Assembly: GCA_020852865.1 (NCBI GenBank)
Contig: JADYZZ010000043.1
Span: 1 to 64,000 of the forward strand
DNA length: 64,000 nucleotides
Origin: Rubrivivax sp.
GTDB taxonomy: Bacteria; Pseudomonadota; Gammaproteobacteria; Burkholderiales; Burkholderiaceae_C
Direction of reading: 5' to 3'
How positions within the stretch are numbered: position 1 is the stretch's first letter; each line of letters starts with the position of its first letter. The notes below the pieces were generated by a model, which saw only the letters and a program-made list of their open reading frames with translations, did no database searches and was not told the DNA's origin. The translations under genes and the position numbers were made by a program. Shown here piece by piece: positions 17,771 through 26,047 of this stretch.

Positions 17771-18496
17771 TCAGACCCTGAACTCGGCGATCGCCTCGAG
17801 CGGCAGCCGTTCGAGATCGGGCACCTGCGCATCGGCGCGCGGATAGCCCACCGGAAGCACCAGCACCGCCTTCTCGTTCGCGCCGCGGCCGAGCAGATCG
17901 CGCAGGAAACCCATCGGATTGGGCGTGTGCGTGAGCGTCACCAGTCCCATGTGATGGACGGCGGCGATGAACAGGCCCGCTGCGATGCCCACGCTCTCGT
18001 CGACGTAGTAGTTCTTGCGCCGGCTGCCGTCGGCGCCGAGGCCGTACTTCTGGGCGAACAGCACGACCACCCAGGGCGCGTCGGTCAGATGCTCCTTGAC
18101 GTGATCGGTGCCCAGCGGGTGCAGCGCCTCGCGCCACGCGTCGGGCATGCGGCTCGTGTAGGTCTTGTATTCCTCCTCCTCGGTGGCGGCGCGGATGCGC
18201 TGCTTCGTCGCGGCGTCGGCCACCGCGACGAAGCGCCAGGGCTGGCCATGCGCGCCCGAAGGGGCCGTGCCGGCGGTGCGGATCGCCAGCTCGATGAGCT
18301 CGCGCGGCACCGGGTCGGCGGCGAAATGGCGCGTCGTGCGGCGCTCGGCCATCTCGGCGTGGAAGGCCTGCGCACGCGCCCGCATCTCGGCTTCGGGTCG
18401 GCGCCGGTAGTGCGGCAGCGGCACGAACCTGGGCGGCGGCAGGTGGCTCGTCAGGGCCTTGTACTCGGCCAGGCGATCGGCGTCGCTCGTCGTCAT
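17771..18496 (-). CDS. nitroreductase family flavoprotein
   Basis: 241 aa. FMN-dependent nitroreductase fold: MAERRTTRHFAADPVP (about residues 48-63) and RTAGTAPSGAHGQPWRFVAV (about 72-91) match the subgroup that includes iodotyrosine-deiodinase-like enzymes. YYVDESVGIAAGLFIAAVHHMGL is the central helix, and PVGYPRADA the C-terminal motif. The substrate is unknown. This paralogue is clearly distinct from the nitroreductase at 6.1-6.7 kb. It is divergent from the SulP gene, with 82 bp between. Confidence 0.88.
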   Translation of the reverse strand: MTTSDADRLAEYKALTSHLPPPRFVPLPHYRRRPEAEMRARAQAFHAEMAERRTTRHFAADPVPRELIELAIRTAGTAPSGAHGQPWRFVAVADAATKQRIRAATEEEEYKTYTSRMPDAWREALHPLGTDHVKEHLTDAPWVVVLFAQKYGLGADGSRRKNYYVDESVGIAAGLFIAAVHHMGLVTLTHTPNPMGFLRDLLGRGANEKAVLVLPVGYPRADAQVPDLERLPLEAIAEFRV

Positions 18497-18578
18497 CGGG
18501 AACTCGCGCAGGCGTTCAGGATGGGCGCGATTGTTCCGCAGCGCCGGCCGCCCGCCCCGGCATGCGAAGATTTCGTTT

Positions 18579-20276
18579 ATGTCGCTCGACGTACCGAAGG
18601 CCTGGCTGGCGCAGCGCGTGCACCGCTTCCGCCCCCGTCTGCTCGACACCGCCGCGGGCTACGACCGCAGGCAGTTCATCGCCGACCTGGGCGCCGGTCT
18701 CACGGTGGGCGTGGTCGCACTGCCGCTGGCCATGGCCTTCGGCATCGCCTCGGGCGTCAAGCCCGAGGACGGCCTCGTGACGGCGGTGGTCGCCGGGCTG
18801 CTGATCTCGCTGCTCGGCGGCAGCAACGTGCAGATCGGCGGGCCGGCGGGCGCCTTCATCGTCATCGTCTACGGCATCATCGAGCGCTACGGCCTGCCCA
18901 ACCTGCTGATCAGCACGATGCTCGCCGGCGTGCTGCTGCTGGCGATGGGCCTGTTCAAGCTCGGCGCGTTGGTGCGCTACGTCCCGGTGAGCATCGTCAT
19001 CGGCTTCACCAACGGCATCGCGGTGCTGATCGGCCTGTCGCAGCTGCGCGACCTGCTCGGGCTGGCGATCCCGAAGATGCCCTCGGACTTCTTCGCGCAG
19101 ATCGGCGCGCTCGCCGCACATCTGCACAGCTTCAATCCGTACGCCTTCGCGATCGGCGCGTCCTGCGTCGGCGGCCTGTTCCTCTGGCCGCGCCTGTTCG
19201 GCGGCACGCTGCTGCCCCATCGCCTCGGGCAGTCGCGCCCCCTGCTGGCGCTGGCGCGCGTGCCCGGCCCGGTGGTGGCGCTGGTGAGCGCGACGCTCGC
19301 GGTGGCGCTGGCGGGCCTGCCGGTCGAGACCATCGGCACGCGCTTCGGCGGCATTCCGCGCAGCCTGCCGGTGCCGACGCTGCCCGAGTTCAGCTGGGGC
19401 ACCGTCAAGCACCTGTTGATGCCGACGATCACGATCGCGCTGCTGGGCGCCATCGAGTCGCTGCTGTGCGCGCGCGTGGCCGACAACGCCGCCGAGCTGC
19501 CGCGCCACGATCCGAACCAGGAGCTGATGGCGCAGGGCGTGGCCAACTTCGTGGCGCCGCTGGTGGGCGGCATCCCGGCCACCGGCACGATCGCACGCAC
19601 CATCACCAACGTGCGCTCGGGCGGGCGCACGCCGGTGGCCGGCATCCTGCACGCGCTCACGATCCTCGTCGTCATGCTCGCGGCGGCGCCGCTGGCCGCC
19701 GGCGTGCCGCTGGCCGCCCTCGCCGGCATCTTGCTCTTCGTGGCCTGGAACATGGGCGAGTGGCGCGAGTTCGCGCGCCTGCGGCATTTCAACCTGCCCT
19801 ACCGCACGATCCTCGTCGGCACCTTCTTGTTGACGGTGATCTTCGATCTCACCGTCGCGGTCGAGGTCGGACTGATGCTCGCCTGCGCCTTCTTCATCTA
19901 CCGCATGGGCACGCAGTTCCGCGTCGCCCCGGTGGCCCCGGGCACGCCGCTGCCGCCGGGCGTGCATGTGTTCGAGCTGTTCGGCTCGCTGTTCTTCGGC
20001 GCCGTGGCCAAGATCGAGGCCCTGCCCGAGCAACTGCCCCCGGGCACGCGCGCCGTCGTGCTCGAGATGCACCGCCTGGTGCTGCTCGATACCTCCGGAC
20101 TCGAGGCGCTCGTACAGCTGCACCGCGAGCTGCGGCGCCGCGAGGTGGCGCTGGTGCTGGCCAACGTCAACGACCAGCCGCTGTCGCTCATCCGCCGCGG
20201 CGGCTTCGAGCTCGTGCTCGGCGCCGAGAACATCGTGCCGACCGTGGCCGCCGCGTTCGAGGGCGAGCCCGGCTGA
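18579..20276 (+). CDS. SulP-family anion transporter with STAS domain
   Basis: 565 aa, inner membrane. N-terminal SulP transport domain: DLGAGLTVGVVALPLAMAFG near residue 35, GGSNVQIGGPAGAFIVIV near 83 and VPVSIVIGFTNGIAVLIGLSQ near 140. The anion-site loop GGIPATGTIARTITN lies near 330. The cytoplasmic C-terminus is a STAS domain, with LDTSGLEALVQLHRELRRR containing the conserved DxSG-type loop. It may import sulfate, bicarbonate or dicarboxylate; sequence alone does not decide. The start ATG 18579 is preceded by only a weak ribosome-binding site. Confidence 0.93.
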   Translation: MSLDVPKAWLAQRVHRFRPRLLDTAAGYDRRQFIADLGAGLTVGVVALPLAMAFGIASGVKPEDGLVTAVVAGLLISLLGGSNVQIGGPAGAFIVIVYGIIERYGLPNLLISTMLAGVLLLAMGLFKLGALVRYVPVSIVIGFTNGIAVLIGLSQLRDLLGLAIPKMPSDFFAQIGALAAHLHSFNPYAFAIGASCVGGLFLWPRLFGGTLLPHRLGQSRPLLALARVPGPVVALVSATLAVALAGLPVETIGTRFGGIPRSLPVPTLPEFSWGTVKHLLMPTITIALLGAIESLLCARVADNAAELPRHDPNQELMAQGVANFVAPLVGGIPATGTIARTITNVRSGGRTPVAGILHALTILVVMLAAAPLAAGVPLAALAGILLFVAWNMGEWREFARLRHFNLPYRTILVGTFLLTVIFDLTVAVEVGLMLACAFFIYRMGTQFRVAPVAPGTPLPPGVHVFELFGSLFFGAVAKIEALPEQLPPGTRAVVLEMHRLVLLDTSGLEALVQLHRELRRREVALVLANVNDQPLSLIRRGGFELVLGAENIVPTVAAAFEGEPG

Positions 20277-20286
20277 GCGCCGCCGC

Positions 20287-20308
20287 GGCGCCGGCGACGG
20301 ACGGCGCC
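20287..20308 (+). terminator. hairpin after the SulP gene
   Basis: GGCGCCG (20287-20293) pairs with CGGCGCC (20302-20308) across an 8-base loop, 10 bp after the stop codon. There is no T-run. The rest of the gap to 20447 is very GC-rich and shows nothing else. Confidence 0.35.
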
Positions 20309-20447
20309 GCGCGCATCCCTGTCCCGGCACCCCGGTCCCGGCGGACCTGCCCCGCGCACTCGATCCCGCGCGCCCGTTCGAGCGCGCCGGCGCGCCGCGC
20401 AAGGCGCTGCACGCAAGGCCCGCGCGCACCGAAGTGCGCCGGCACCC

Positions 20448-21050
20448 TCAGCACGCTTCCGAGCCCGGGTGGTAGCTCTTGACCCGGCGCAGCGTGTTGC
20501 GGTCGGTGTGGTGCATCTCCTTGCCGGTGGCCGCCAGCCGCAGCAGCAGGTCGGACGTGTAGCTGAACGTGCCGTCGTCGTGGAAGCTGAAGGTGCTCTC
20601 GAAGCCCTCGAGCTCGGCGCGCTCGAGCAGATAGCGGTTCTGCAGAATCCCGTACGAAGGCGAGCCGGGCGTGGCCTTGAAGCGGATCGAGCGATCCCGC
20701 GGCCCGGCATCGGCTCCGGCGAGGATGGCGATGCCGCGGCCGAACACCACCACGCGCATCGCCTGGCCGGTGGCTTTCTCCCAGAGCAGATAGCCGACCT
20801 CGTCGTGGAACGGATTCATGGCCTCCTCGCCATGCCGCCATGCCGTCATCTGATAGTTCAGGCCCTCCAGGTGCTGCCGGCCGTTGTCGGTCTTCGGTAT
20901 CGGCCGGAACCAGGCCTTCTCGAAGTACCCGGTCTCGGCCGTCACGTCGTCGTCGTTGTGGTACGAGAGGTCGACGCCGACGTTGCCTTCCCATTCGCCG
21001 ACCAGCGGCGTCAGCGGCCCCAGCCGCTGCGGGCCCAGGATCTGTGCCAT
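20448..21050 (-). CDS. nitrobindin-like / FABP-type heme-binding beta-barrel protein
   Basis: 200 aa. The N-terminal LTPLVGEWEGNVGVDLS (GxWxG, about residues 12-28) is the signature of the nitrobindin/THAP4-like beta-barrel family (formerly DUF1794), which binds ferric heme and can react with NO or peroxynitrite. The sheet-rich middle (RVVVFGRGIAILAG, FSFHDDGTFSYTSDLLL) fits a lipocalin-like barrel. Whether the heme-ligand histidine is kept cannot be settled by eye: several C-terminal His residues (MHHTDRN) are candidates. A strong GGAGATCGTG ribosome-binding context precedes ATG 21050. Confidence 0.72.
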   Translation of the reverse strand: MAQILGPQRLGPLTPLVGEWEGNVGVDLSYHNDDDVTAETGYFEKAWFRPIPKTDNGRQHLEGLNYQMTAWRHGEEAMNPFHDEVGYLLWEKATGQAMRVVVFGRGIAILAGADAGPRDRSIRFKATPGSPSYGILQNRYLLERAELEGFESTFSFHDDGTFSYTSDLLLRLAATGKEMHHTDRNTLRRVKSYHPGSEAC

Positions 21051-21268
21051 CACGATCTCCTCGATCAGGAGTTGCAGGAGCGCGCACGGTAGTCCCGGAT
21101 CGGGCGCAGGGCAATGCCGACGCTCGCCGCGCGGGTATGGCGCAGCAGCGGACGGCCGCGCGCGCGTCGGGCTACCGTCGCCGCCCGGGCCGCCCGGGCC
21201 GCCCGCGCGCGGCGCGCAGCGCGCGGCCAGGCACGACACGGTGCAGGGCGCGTTCACGGCCGGCGGAC

Positions 21269-21274
21269 TAATAT
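21269..21274 (+). promoter_or_regulatory. candidate -10 TAATAT for the Lon-like protease gene
   Basis: TAATAT lies 34 bp before ATG 21309 in the 258-bp gap between divergent genes, the only AT-rich patch there. No -35 is recognised. Confidence 0.35.
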
Positions 21275-21308
21275 CGGCCCACCCGCCCCCGCCTCGCCGA
21301 CATCCGCC

Positions 21309-23732
21309 ATGACCGCACGCGCGCTCGCCCCGGACGAATTGATCAGGCGCTGTGATGCGCGCAGCCTCGAGCTCGGTACGGCGGCCGACGGCAGCCCGCT
21401 CGTCGCGGGCCAACCGCGCGCCACCGAGGCCATCGCGTTCGGGCTCGAGATGGCGCAGCCCGGCTACCACCTCTTCGTCGCCGGGCCGCCGGGCACCGGA
21501 CGGCGCGTCCTCGTACGCCAGGCGATCGCGGCCCGCCCGCCGGTCGATCCGGCCCAGCGCCGCGACTGGGTCTACGTCAACAACTTCGCGCAGCCCTACA
21601 AGCCCATCGCCATCGGCCTGCCGATGGGGCGCGGGCTCGCGCTGCGCACCGACATGCAGGCCCTGGTGCGCGACCTGCGCACGATGATCCCGGCGATGTT
21701 CGAGTCGGAGGAATACGCCACCGAAGTCGAACGCATCAACACCGAGTTCAAGGAGCGCGCCGACGCCGCGTTCGCCGAGGTCATGCGCGAGGCCCAGGCG
21801 CGCGGCCTGGCGCTGGTGCGCACGCCCGCCGGACTGACCGTCGTGCCGCACAAGGACGGCGAAGTGATGCCGCCGCAGGCCTTCGAAGCGCTGCCCGCGG
21901 CCGAGCGCGAGGCGCTGCAGAAGGCGATCGGCGAGGTGCAGGAGCAGCTCGTGCGCGCGCTGCGTTCGTCGATGCGCCTGCGCAAGGAGCACGCCGACCG
22001 GGTGCGCGAACTCAACCGCTCGATGACCAGGGTCGCGGTCGACCATGCGAGCGAGGAGCTGCGCGCACGCTGCGCCGATCTGCCCAAGGTCGCGGCCTAC
22101 CTCGAGGCCGTGAGCGCCGACGTCATCGAGCACGCCGAGGACTTCCGTGCGCACGACGACGAGGGCCAGGGCAACGAGCCGGCCGCCGAGCGGCTGGCGC
22201 GCTACGAGGTCAATCTCGTGCTCGACGCCTGCGCCAGCGGCAACCCGCCGATCGTCGAGGCCGACCTGCCCTCGCAGCAGAACCTGGTCGGACGCATCGA
22301 CCATGTCGCGCGCTTCGGCATGCTGACGACCGACTTCCGCATGATCAAGGGCGGCTTGCTGCATCGCGCCAACGGCGGCTACCTCCTGATCGACGCGGCC
22401 AAGCTGCTCGTCCAGCCCTTCGCCTGGGCCACGCTCAAGCGCGCGCTGCAGCGCCAGGCCGTCGTCATCGAATCGATGGCCGATCTGGTCGGTGCGATCT
22501 CGACCGTTCAGCTCGAACCCGAGCCGATTCCGCTGCACTGCAAGGTGGTGCTGGTCGGCGACCGGCAGCTGTGCGCGCTGCTGCAGGCCTACGACGAGGA
22601 CTTCGAGCGCCTGTTCGGCGCGATCGTCGACCTCGACAACGACATGCCGCGCAGCACGGACAACGAGTCCGCCGTCGCGCGTTCGCTGGCCGCGCTGGCG
22701 CGCGAGCGCGCCCTGCTGCCGCCAGCGGCCGAGGCGCTCGCGCGCACGATCGACCACGGCGCACGCCTGGCCGACGACAGCACGCGCATCAGCGCCGAGC
22801 GGCGTCGCCTGATCGACTTGCTGCAGGAGGCCGATCGACTGGCGCGCCGCCGCAGCGCCGCGCGCATCGAGGCCGCCGATGTCGCCGCGGCCGTCGCCGC
22901 GCGCCGCGCGCGTGCGGCGCGCGTCGACGAACGGCTGCGCGAGGCGACGCTGCGCGACATCGTGATGATCGCCACCGAGGGCGCGCGCATCGGGCAGATC
23001 AACGGCCTCTCGGTCTACGAAAGCGGCGGCGAACGCTTCGGCATGCCGACCCGGATCAGCGCGACCACGCGGCTGGGCAACGGCCAGGTGGTCGACGTGC
23101 AGCGCGAGACGGCGCTGGGCGGGCCCGTACACGCCAAGGGCGTGCTGATCCTGTCGTCGTTCCTCGCCAGCCGCTACTCGCGGTTGCGGCCGCACGCGAT
23201 CGCGGCCAGCCTCGTGTTCGAGCAGACCTACGGGCTGGTCGAAGGCGACAGCGCCTCGCTCGCCGAGCTGTGCGCGCTGCTGTCGTCGATCGCCGACCTG
23301 CCGATCCGCCAATGCTTCGCCGTCACCGGCTCGGTCAACCAGTTCGGCGACGTGCAGGCGATCGGCGGCGTCAACGAGAAGATCGAAGGCTACTTCGACG
23401 TCTGCGCCGCGCGCGGCCTGGACGGCAGCCACGGCGTCATCGTGCCGCAGGCCAACGTCGCGCACCTGATGCTGCGCGAGGACGTGATCGCCGCGGTCGG
23501 CGCCGGCCGCTTCCGCGTCTACGCGGTGCGCACGGTCGACGAGGCGATCGAGCTGCTGACCGGCGCGCCCGCGGGCGTGCCCGAGCGGCCGGCCGCCGAT
23601 ACCGTGAACGGCCGGATCGCGCGGCGGCTGCGCGAGTTCGCGCAACGCCGGCAAGGCGAGCCCGGCGGCATGCGCCGCCGCGCGAGCAAGCCCGCGCCGC
23701 GTGCCGGCGGCGGCGAGGGGCCGGACGAATGA
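21309..23732 (+). CDS. Lon-like AAA+ serine protease (S16 family)
   Basis: 807 aa. N-terminal AAA_32-type ATPase with an internal coiled region: P-loop AGPPGTGRRVLV near residue 57, where Arg stands in the usual Walker A Lys position; Walker-B-like GGYLLIDAAKLL near 360. The C-terminal Lon proteolytic domain has the Ser-Lys dyad in VEGDSASLAELCALLSS (about residues 645-660) and GGVNEKIEGYFDVC (about 690). The domain order is that of YcbZ/LonC-type proteins, cytoplasmic proteases of poorly known substrate range. It overlaps the next gene by 4 bp (ATGA). Confidence 0.92.
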   Translation: MTARALAPDELIRRCDARSLELGTAADGSPLVAGQPRATEAIAFGLEMAQPGYHLFVAGPPGTGRRVLVRQAIAARPPVDPAQRRDWVYVNNFAQPYKPIAIGLPMGRGLALRTDMQALVRDLRTMIPAMFESEEYATEVERINTEFKERADAAFAEVMREAQARGLALVRTPAGLTVVPHKDGEVMPPQAFEALPAAEREALQKAIGEVQEQLVRALRSSMRLRKEHADRVRELNRSMTRVAVDHASEELRARCADLPKVAAYLEAVSADVIEHAEDFRAHDDEGQGNEPAAERLARYEVNLVLDACASGNPPIVEADLPSQQNLVGRIDHVARFGMLTTDFRMIKGGLLHRANGGYLLIDAAKLLVQPFAWATLKRALQRQAVVIESMADLVGAISTVQLEPEPIPLHCKVVLVGDRQLCALLQAYDEDFERLFGAIVDLDNDMPRSTDNESAVARSLAALARERALLPPAAEALARTIDHGARLADDSTRISAERRRLIDLLQEADRLARRRSAARIEAADVAAAVAARRARAARVDERLREATLRDIVMIATEGARIGQINGLSVYESGGERFGMPTRISATTRLGNGQVVDVQRETALGGPVHAKGVLILSSFLASRYSRLRPHAIAASLVFEQTYGLVEGDSASLAELCALLSSIADLPIRQCFAVTGSVNQFGDVQAIGGVNEKIEGYFDVCAARGLDGSHGVIVPQANVAHLMLREDVIAAVGAGRFRVYAVRTVDEAIELLTGAPAGVPERPAADTVNGRIARRLREFAQRRQGEPGGMRRRASKPAPRAGGGEGPDE

Positions 23733-24460
23733 ACGCAACCGCGCAGGTCTTCGTCCTGCTCGACGAGGCCAGCGCCCAGACGGCGGCGCTGGACATCTCG
23801 TCCGCGCTGGCGCAACTGCTGCAGCGCCGGCTGCAACTGGTGTTCGTGCAGAGCGCTGCGGCGCTCGCCGCGGTCGAGCTGTCGGCCACGCGCGTGCTCG
23901 CGCACCCCACGGCGCGCTGGACGCGGCTGGCGGCGCCCGACATCGAGCGCGCCTGGCAGGCCCAGGCGCAACGCCTGCGCACGCTCGCCGAGCGCAGCAC
24001 GCAGCGGCGCGCCGTGCACTGGTCGCTGCGCGTGGTGCGCGGCGCGCTGCACGACGCGGCGCTCGATCTGCTGCCTGAAACCGACCTGCTGCTGCTGGGC
24101 GGCGCCGCGGCCGCCTTCGCGTTCGGCGGTCAGCGCGCGGCGCTGCGCTGCATCACGGCGCTCGACGACGGCGGGCATTGCGGCAGCGAGGCGGTACAAC
24201 TGGCCGAAAGGCTCGCCGCCAGTCTGGGTGCGCGGCTGTTCGTCGAGCACCTCCGGCGCACACCATCCGCGGGGCACGCCGACGCCGGGCCGGCGCTGCC
24301 GATCCTCCCGGCCGACACCGATCTGCTCGTGCTGCCGCGCACGCTGGCACAGAGCCAGGCGCTGCGCACCCTCGCGTCGACCCCGACGCTGGTGGTCGGC
24401 ATCGGCGAGGCCGAGCGCGCCGAGCCCTCGGCACAGGCCACGCCGCGCGCCCCGCGCTGA
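23729..24460 (+). CDS. hypothetical protein, Usp-like architecture, coupled to the Lon-like protease
   Basis: 243 aa, no membrane segment. Not firmly recognised. Two halves each look like an alpha/beta repeat: QVFVLLDEASAQTAALDISSALAQLLQRRLQLVFVQ at the N-terminus with LDLLPETDLLLLGG, then CITALDDGGHCGSEAVQLAERLAASLGARLFVEHL with LPADTDLLVLPRT. This pattern of a beta strand, a long helix, then V/FVxxL resembles a tandem universal-stress-protein fold without the ATP-binding Gx2Gx9G. The 4-bp overlap with the protease gene implies co-translation and suggests an adaptor or regulatory partner (inference). Confidence 0.7.
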   Translation: MNATAQVFVLLDEASAQTAALDISSALAQLLQRRLQLVFVQSAAALAAVELSATRVLAHPTARWTRLAAPDIERAWQAQAQRLRTLAERSTQRRAVHWSLRVVRGALHDAALDLLPETDLLLLGGAAAAFAFGGQRAALRCITALDDGGHCGSEAVQLAERLAASLGARLFVEHLRRTPSAGHADAGPALPILPADTDLLVLPRTLAQSQALRTLASTPTLVVGIGEAERAEPSAQATPRAPR

Positions 24461-24494
24461 ACCGGCAGGCGCGCGCAGCACGCGAGCAGACCCG

Positions 24495-25562
24495 ATGAAG
24501 TACGTCCGGCTCGGCGCGAGCGGCCTCGAAGTCTCGCGCATCGGGCTCGGGATGATGAGCTTCGGTTCGGCCGCCTGGCGCCCCTGGATCCGCGACGAGG
24601 CGGCGGCCCGCGCGGTGGTGCGGCGCGCCGTCGAGCTCGGCATCAATTTCTTCGACACCGCCGACCTGTACTCGGCCGGCCTGTCCGAGCAGATCACCGG
24701 ACGCGTGCTGCGCGAATTCGCGCGCCGCGACGAGATCGTCATCGCCACCAAGGTCTTCCACCCGGTGCTCGAGGGTTACCAGGGCGGCCAGGGCGGCGCC
24801 GCCGGCGCCGCGAATCCGGCGCTGCCGCCCAATGCGGGCGGCCTGTCGCGCAAGCACATCCTGGCCGCGGTGGACGCCAGCTTGCAGCGCCTGGGCGTCG
24901 GGCACATCGACCTGTATCAGATCCACCGCTTCGATCCGGCCACCCCGGTGGAAGAAACGATGGCGACGCTCGACGGCCTGGTACGCGCCGGCAAGGTGCG
25001 CTACCTCGGCGCCTCCAGCATGTGGACCTGGCAATTCGCCAAGCTGCAGCACGCGGCCGGGCGCGCCGGCGATGCGCGCTTCGTCGCGATGCAGAGCCAC
25101 TACAACCTCGCCTACCGCGAGGAGGAGCGCGAGATGATCCCGTATTGCCGCGACAGCGGCGTCGGCGTCGTGCCGTGGAGCCCGCTGGCGCGCGGCTTCC
25201 TCGCCGGCAACCGCACGCGCGACGACCGCGCCGGCGGCGCGGCCACGCGCGCGGACCGGACCGGCGGCGCGGCCACCCGCGCCGAGAGCGACGCGCTGGC
25301 GCACCGGTACTACTACCGCGACGCCGACTTCGCCGTCGCCGCCGCACTCGGCGAACGCGCGCGCCGGCTCGGGCTGTCGAACGCCGCGCTGGCCTACGCC
25401 TGGCTGCTGCAGCGACCGGGCGTCGCGTCGCTGCTGGCCGGCGCCGGCACCCCGCAGCAGCTCGACGATGCGGTACGCGCGCTCGACGTCGCGCTCGCCG
25501 CCGACGACATCGCGGCGCTGGAAGCGCCGTACCTGCCGCACGCGGTGATGGGGCACGCCTGA
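24495..25562 (+). CDS. aldo/keto reductase
   Basis: 355 aa. NADPH-dependent (beta/alpha)8 oxidoreductase. Catalytic-site motifs seen: GINFFDTADLYSAG (Asp and Tyr), VIATKVF (Lys) and LYQIHRFDP (His), with KVRYLGASSMWTWQ and VVPWSPLARGFLAGNRTR downstream. Closest in style to the YajO/Tas-like AKR group. A loop at about residues 244-263 carries a 30-bp tandem duplication (AGGAATRADR/TGGAATRAES). It stands 34 bp after the Usp-like gene on the same strand; no shared function is evident. Confidence 0.93.
   Translation: MKYVRLGASGLEVSRIGLGMMSFGSAAWRPWIRDEAAARAVVRRAVELGINFFDTADLYSAGLSEQITGRVLREFARRDEIVIATKVFHPVLEGYQGGQGGAAGAANPALPPNAGGLSRKHILAAVDASLQRLGVGHIDLYQIHRFDPATPVEETMATLDGLVRAGKVRYLGASSMWTWQFAKLQHAAGRAGDARFVAMQSHYNLAYREEEREMIPYCRDSGVGVVPWSPLARGFLAGNRTRDDRAGGAATRADRTGGAATRAESDALAHRYYYRDADFAVAAALGERARRLGLSNAALAYAWLLQRPGVASLLAGAGTPQQLDDAVRALDVALAADDIAALEAPYLPHAVMGHA
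25224..25283 (+). repeat. 30-bp tandem duplication inside the aldo/keto reductase gene
   Basis: Units 25224-25253 and 25254-25283 both begin GACCG and share CCGGCGGCGCGGCCAC, with about four mismatches. In frame; adds ten residues to a surface loop. Confidence 0.85.
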
Positions 25563-25595
25563 TCGGCCGCCGCGGCGGCGGCGCCAGCATCGGAG

Positions 25596-25705
25596 GCCGC
25601 ACAGGCGGCCGCGATCGCTTTGCACGAGCGCGCCTTCCGCGACGGGTTCATCGTGCAGGAACCGACAAGCCGCACAGGCCGACGAGATCGCTTCGCACGA
25701 GCGCG
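25596..25705. repeat. diverged 37-bp direct repeat in the gap before DUF3460
   Basis: 25596-25632 and 25669-25705 both read GCCGCACAGGC...GATCGCTT.GCACGAGCGCG, with about four mismatches, period 73 bp. No gene is seen in this 278-bp gap (25563-25840). Confidence 0.75.
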
Positions 25706-25792
25706 GGCAGGCCGTGCGCCGGAGATGGCGCGCAGGCATGGGCTCGGGGCGTGCCTGGGGCCTGCAGGTCCGGCCCCGGCATGCCGCGCCGG

Positions 25793-25798
25793 TAGAAT
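25793..25798 (+). promoter_or_regulatory. candidate -10 TAGAAT for the DUF3460-scpA pair
   Basis: TAGAAT lies 42 bp before ATG 25841. No clear -35 element. Confidence 0.35.
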
Positions 25799-25840
25799 CG
25801 CGCCCGTCTTGTCGCCCCGGCCGCCGGCCCGTCTGCACGC

Positions 25841-26047
25841 ATGCATTTCCTCTGGAAGCCCTACAAGTCCGACGTCACCGGCTTCATCGAGCAGTTGAAG
25901 GCCGGCAAGCCCGCGCTCGACGAGGAGCAACGCGCCGGCCGCGCGCTGCTGTGGGATCGCCGGCTCGACCGCGAAGCGCTCGCCCAGTGGCGCGCGGCGC
26001 GCGTGGCGCAACCGGCCTACGTCTACTACGAGCTGGATGCGAAGTGA
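25841..26047 (+). CDS. DUF3460 family small protein
   Basis: 68 aa. MHFLWKPYKSDVTGFIEQLK at the start and ARVAQPAYVYYE at the end match the DUF3460 family, short proteins of unknown function restricted largely to betaproteobacteria and often placed just before scpA. No membrane segment. It overlaps scpA by 11 bp out of frame. Confidence 0.88.
   Translation: MHFLWKPYKSDVTGFIEQLKAGKPALDEEQRAGRALLWDRRLDREALAQWRAARVAQPAYVYYELDAK

Noticed and set aside
15482..20482. 1666-codon forward open frame
   Set aside because: It lies out of frame across metG, the nitroreductase and the SulP gene, and its composition is typical of GC-rich shadow frames.
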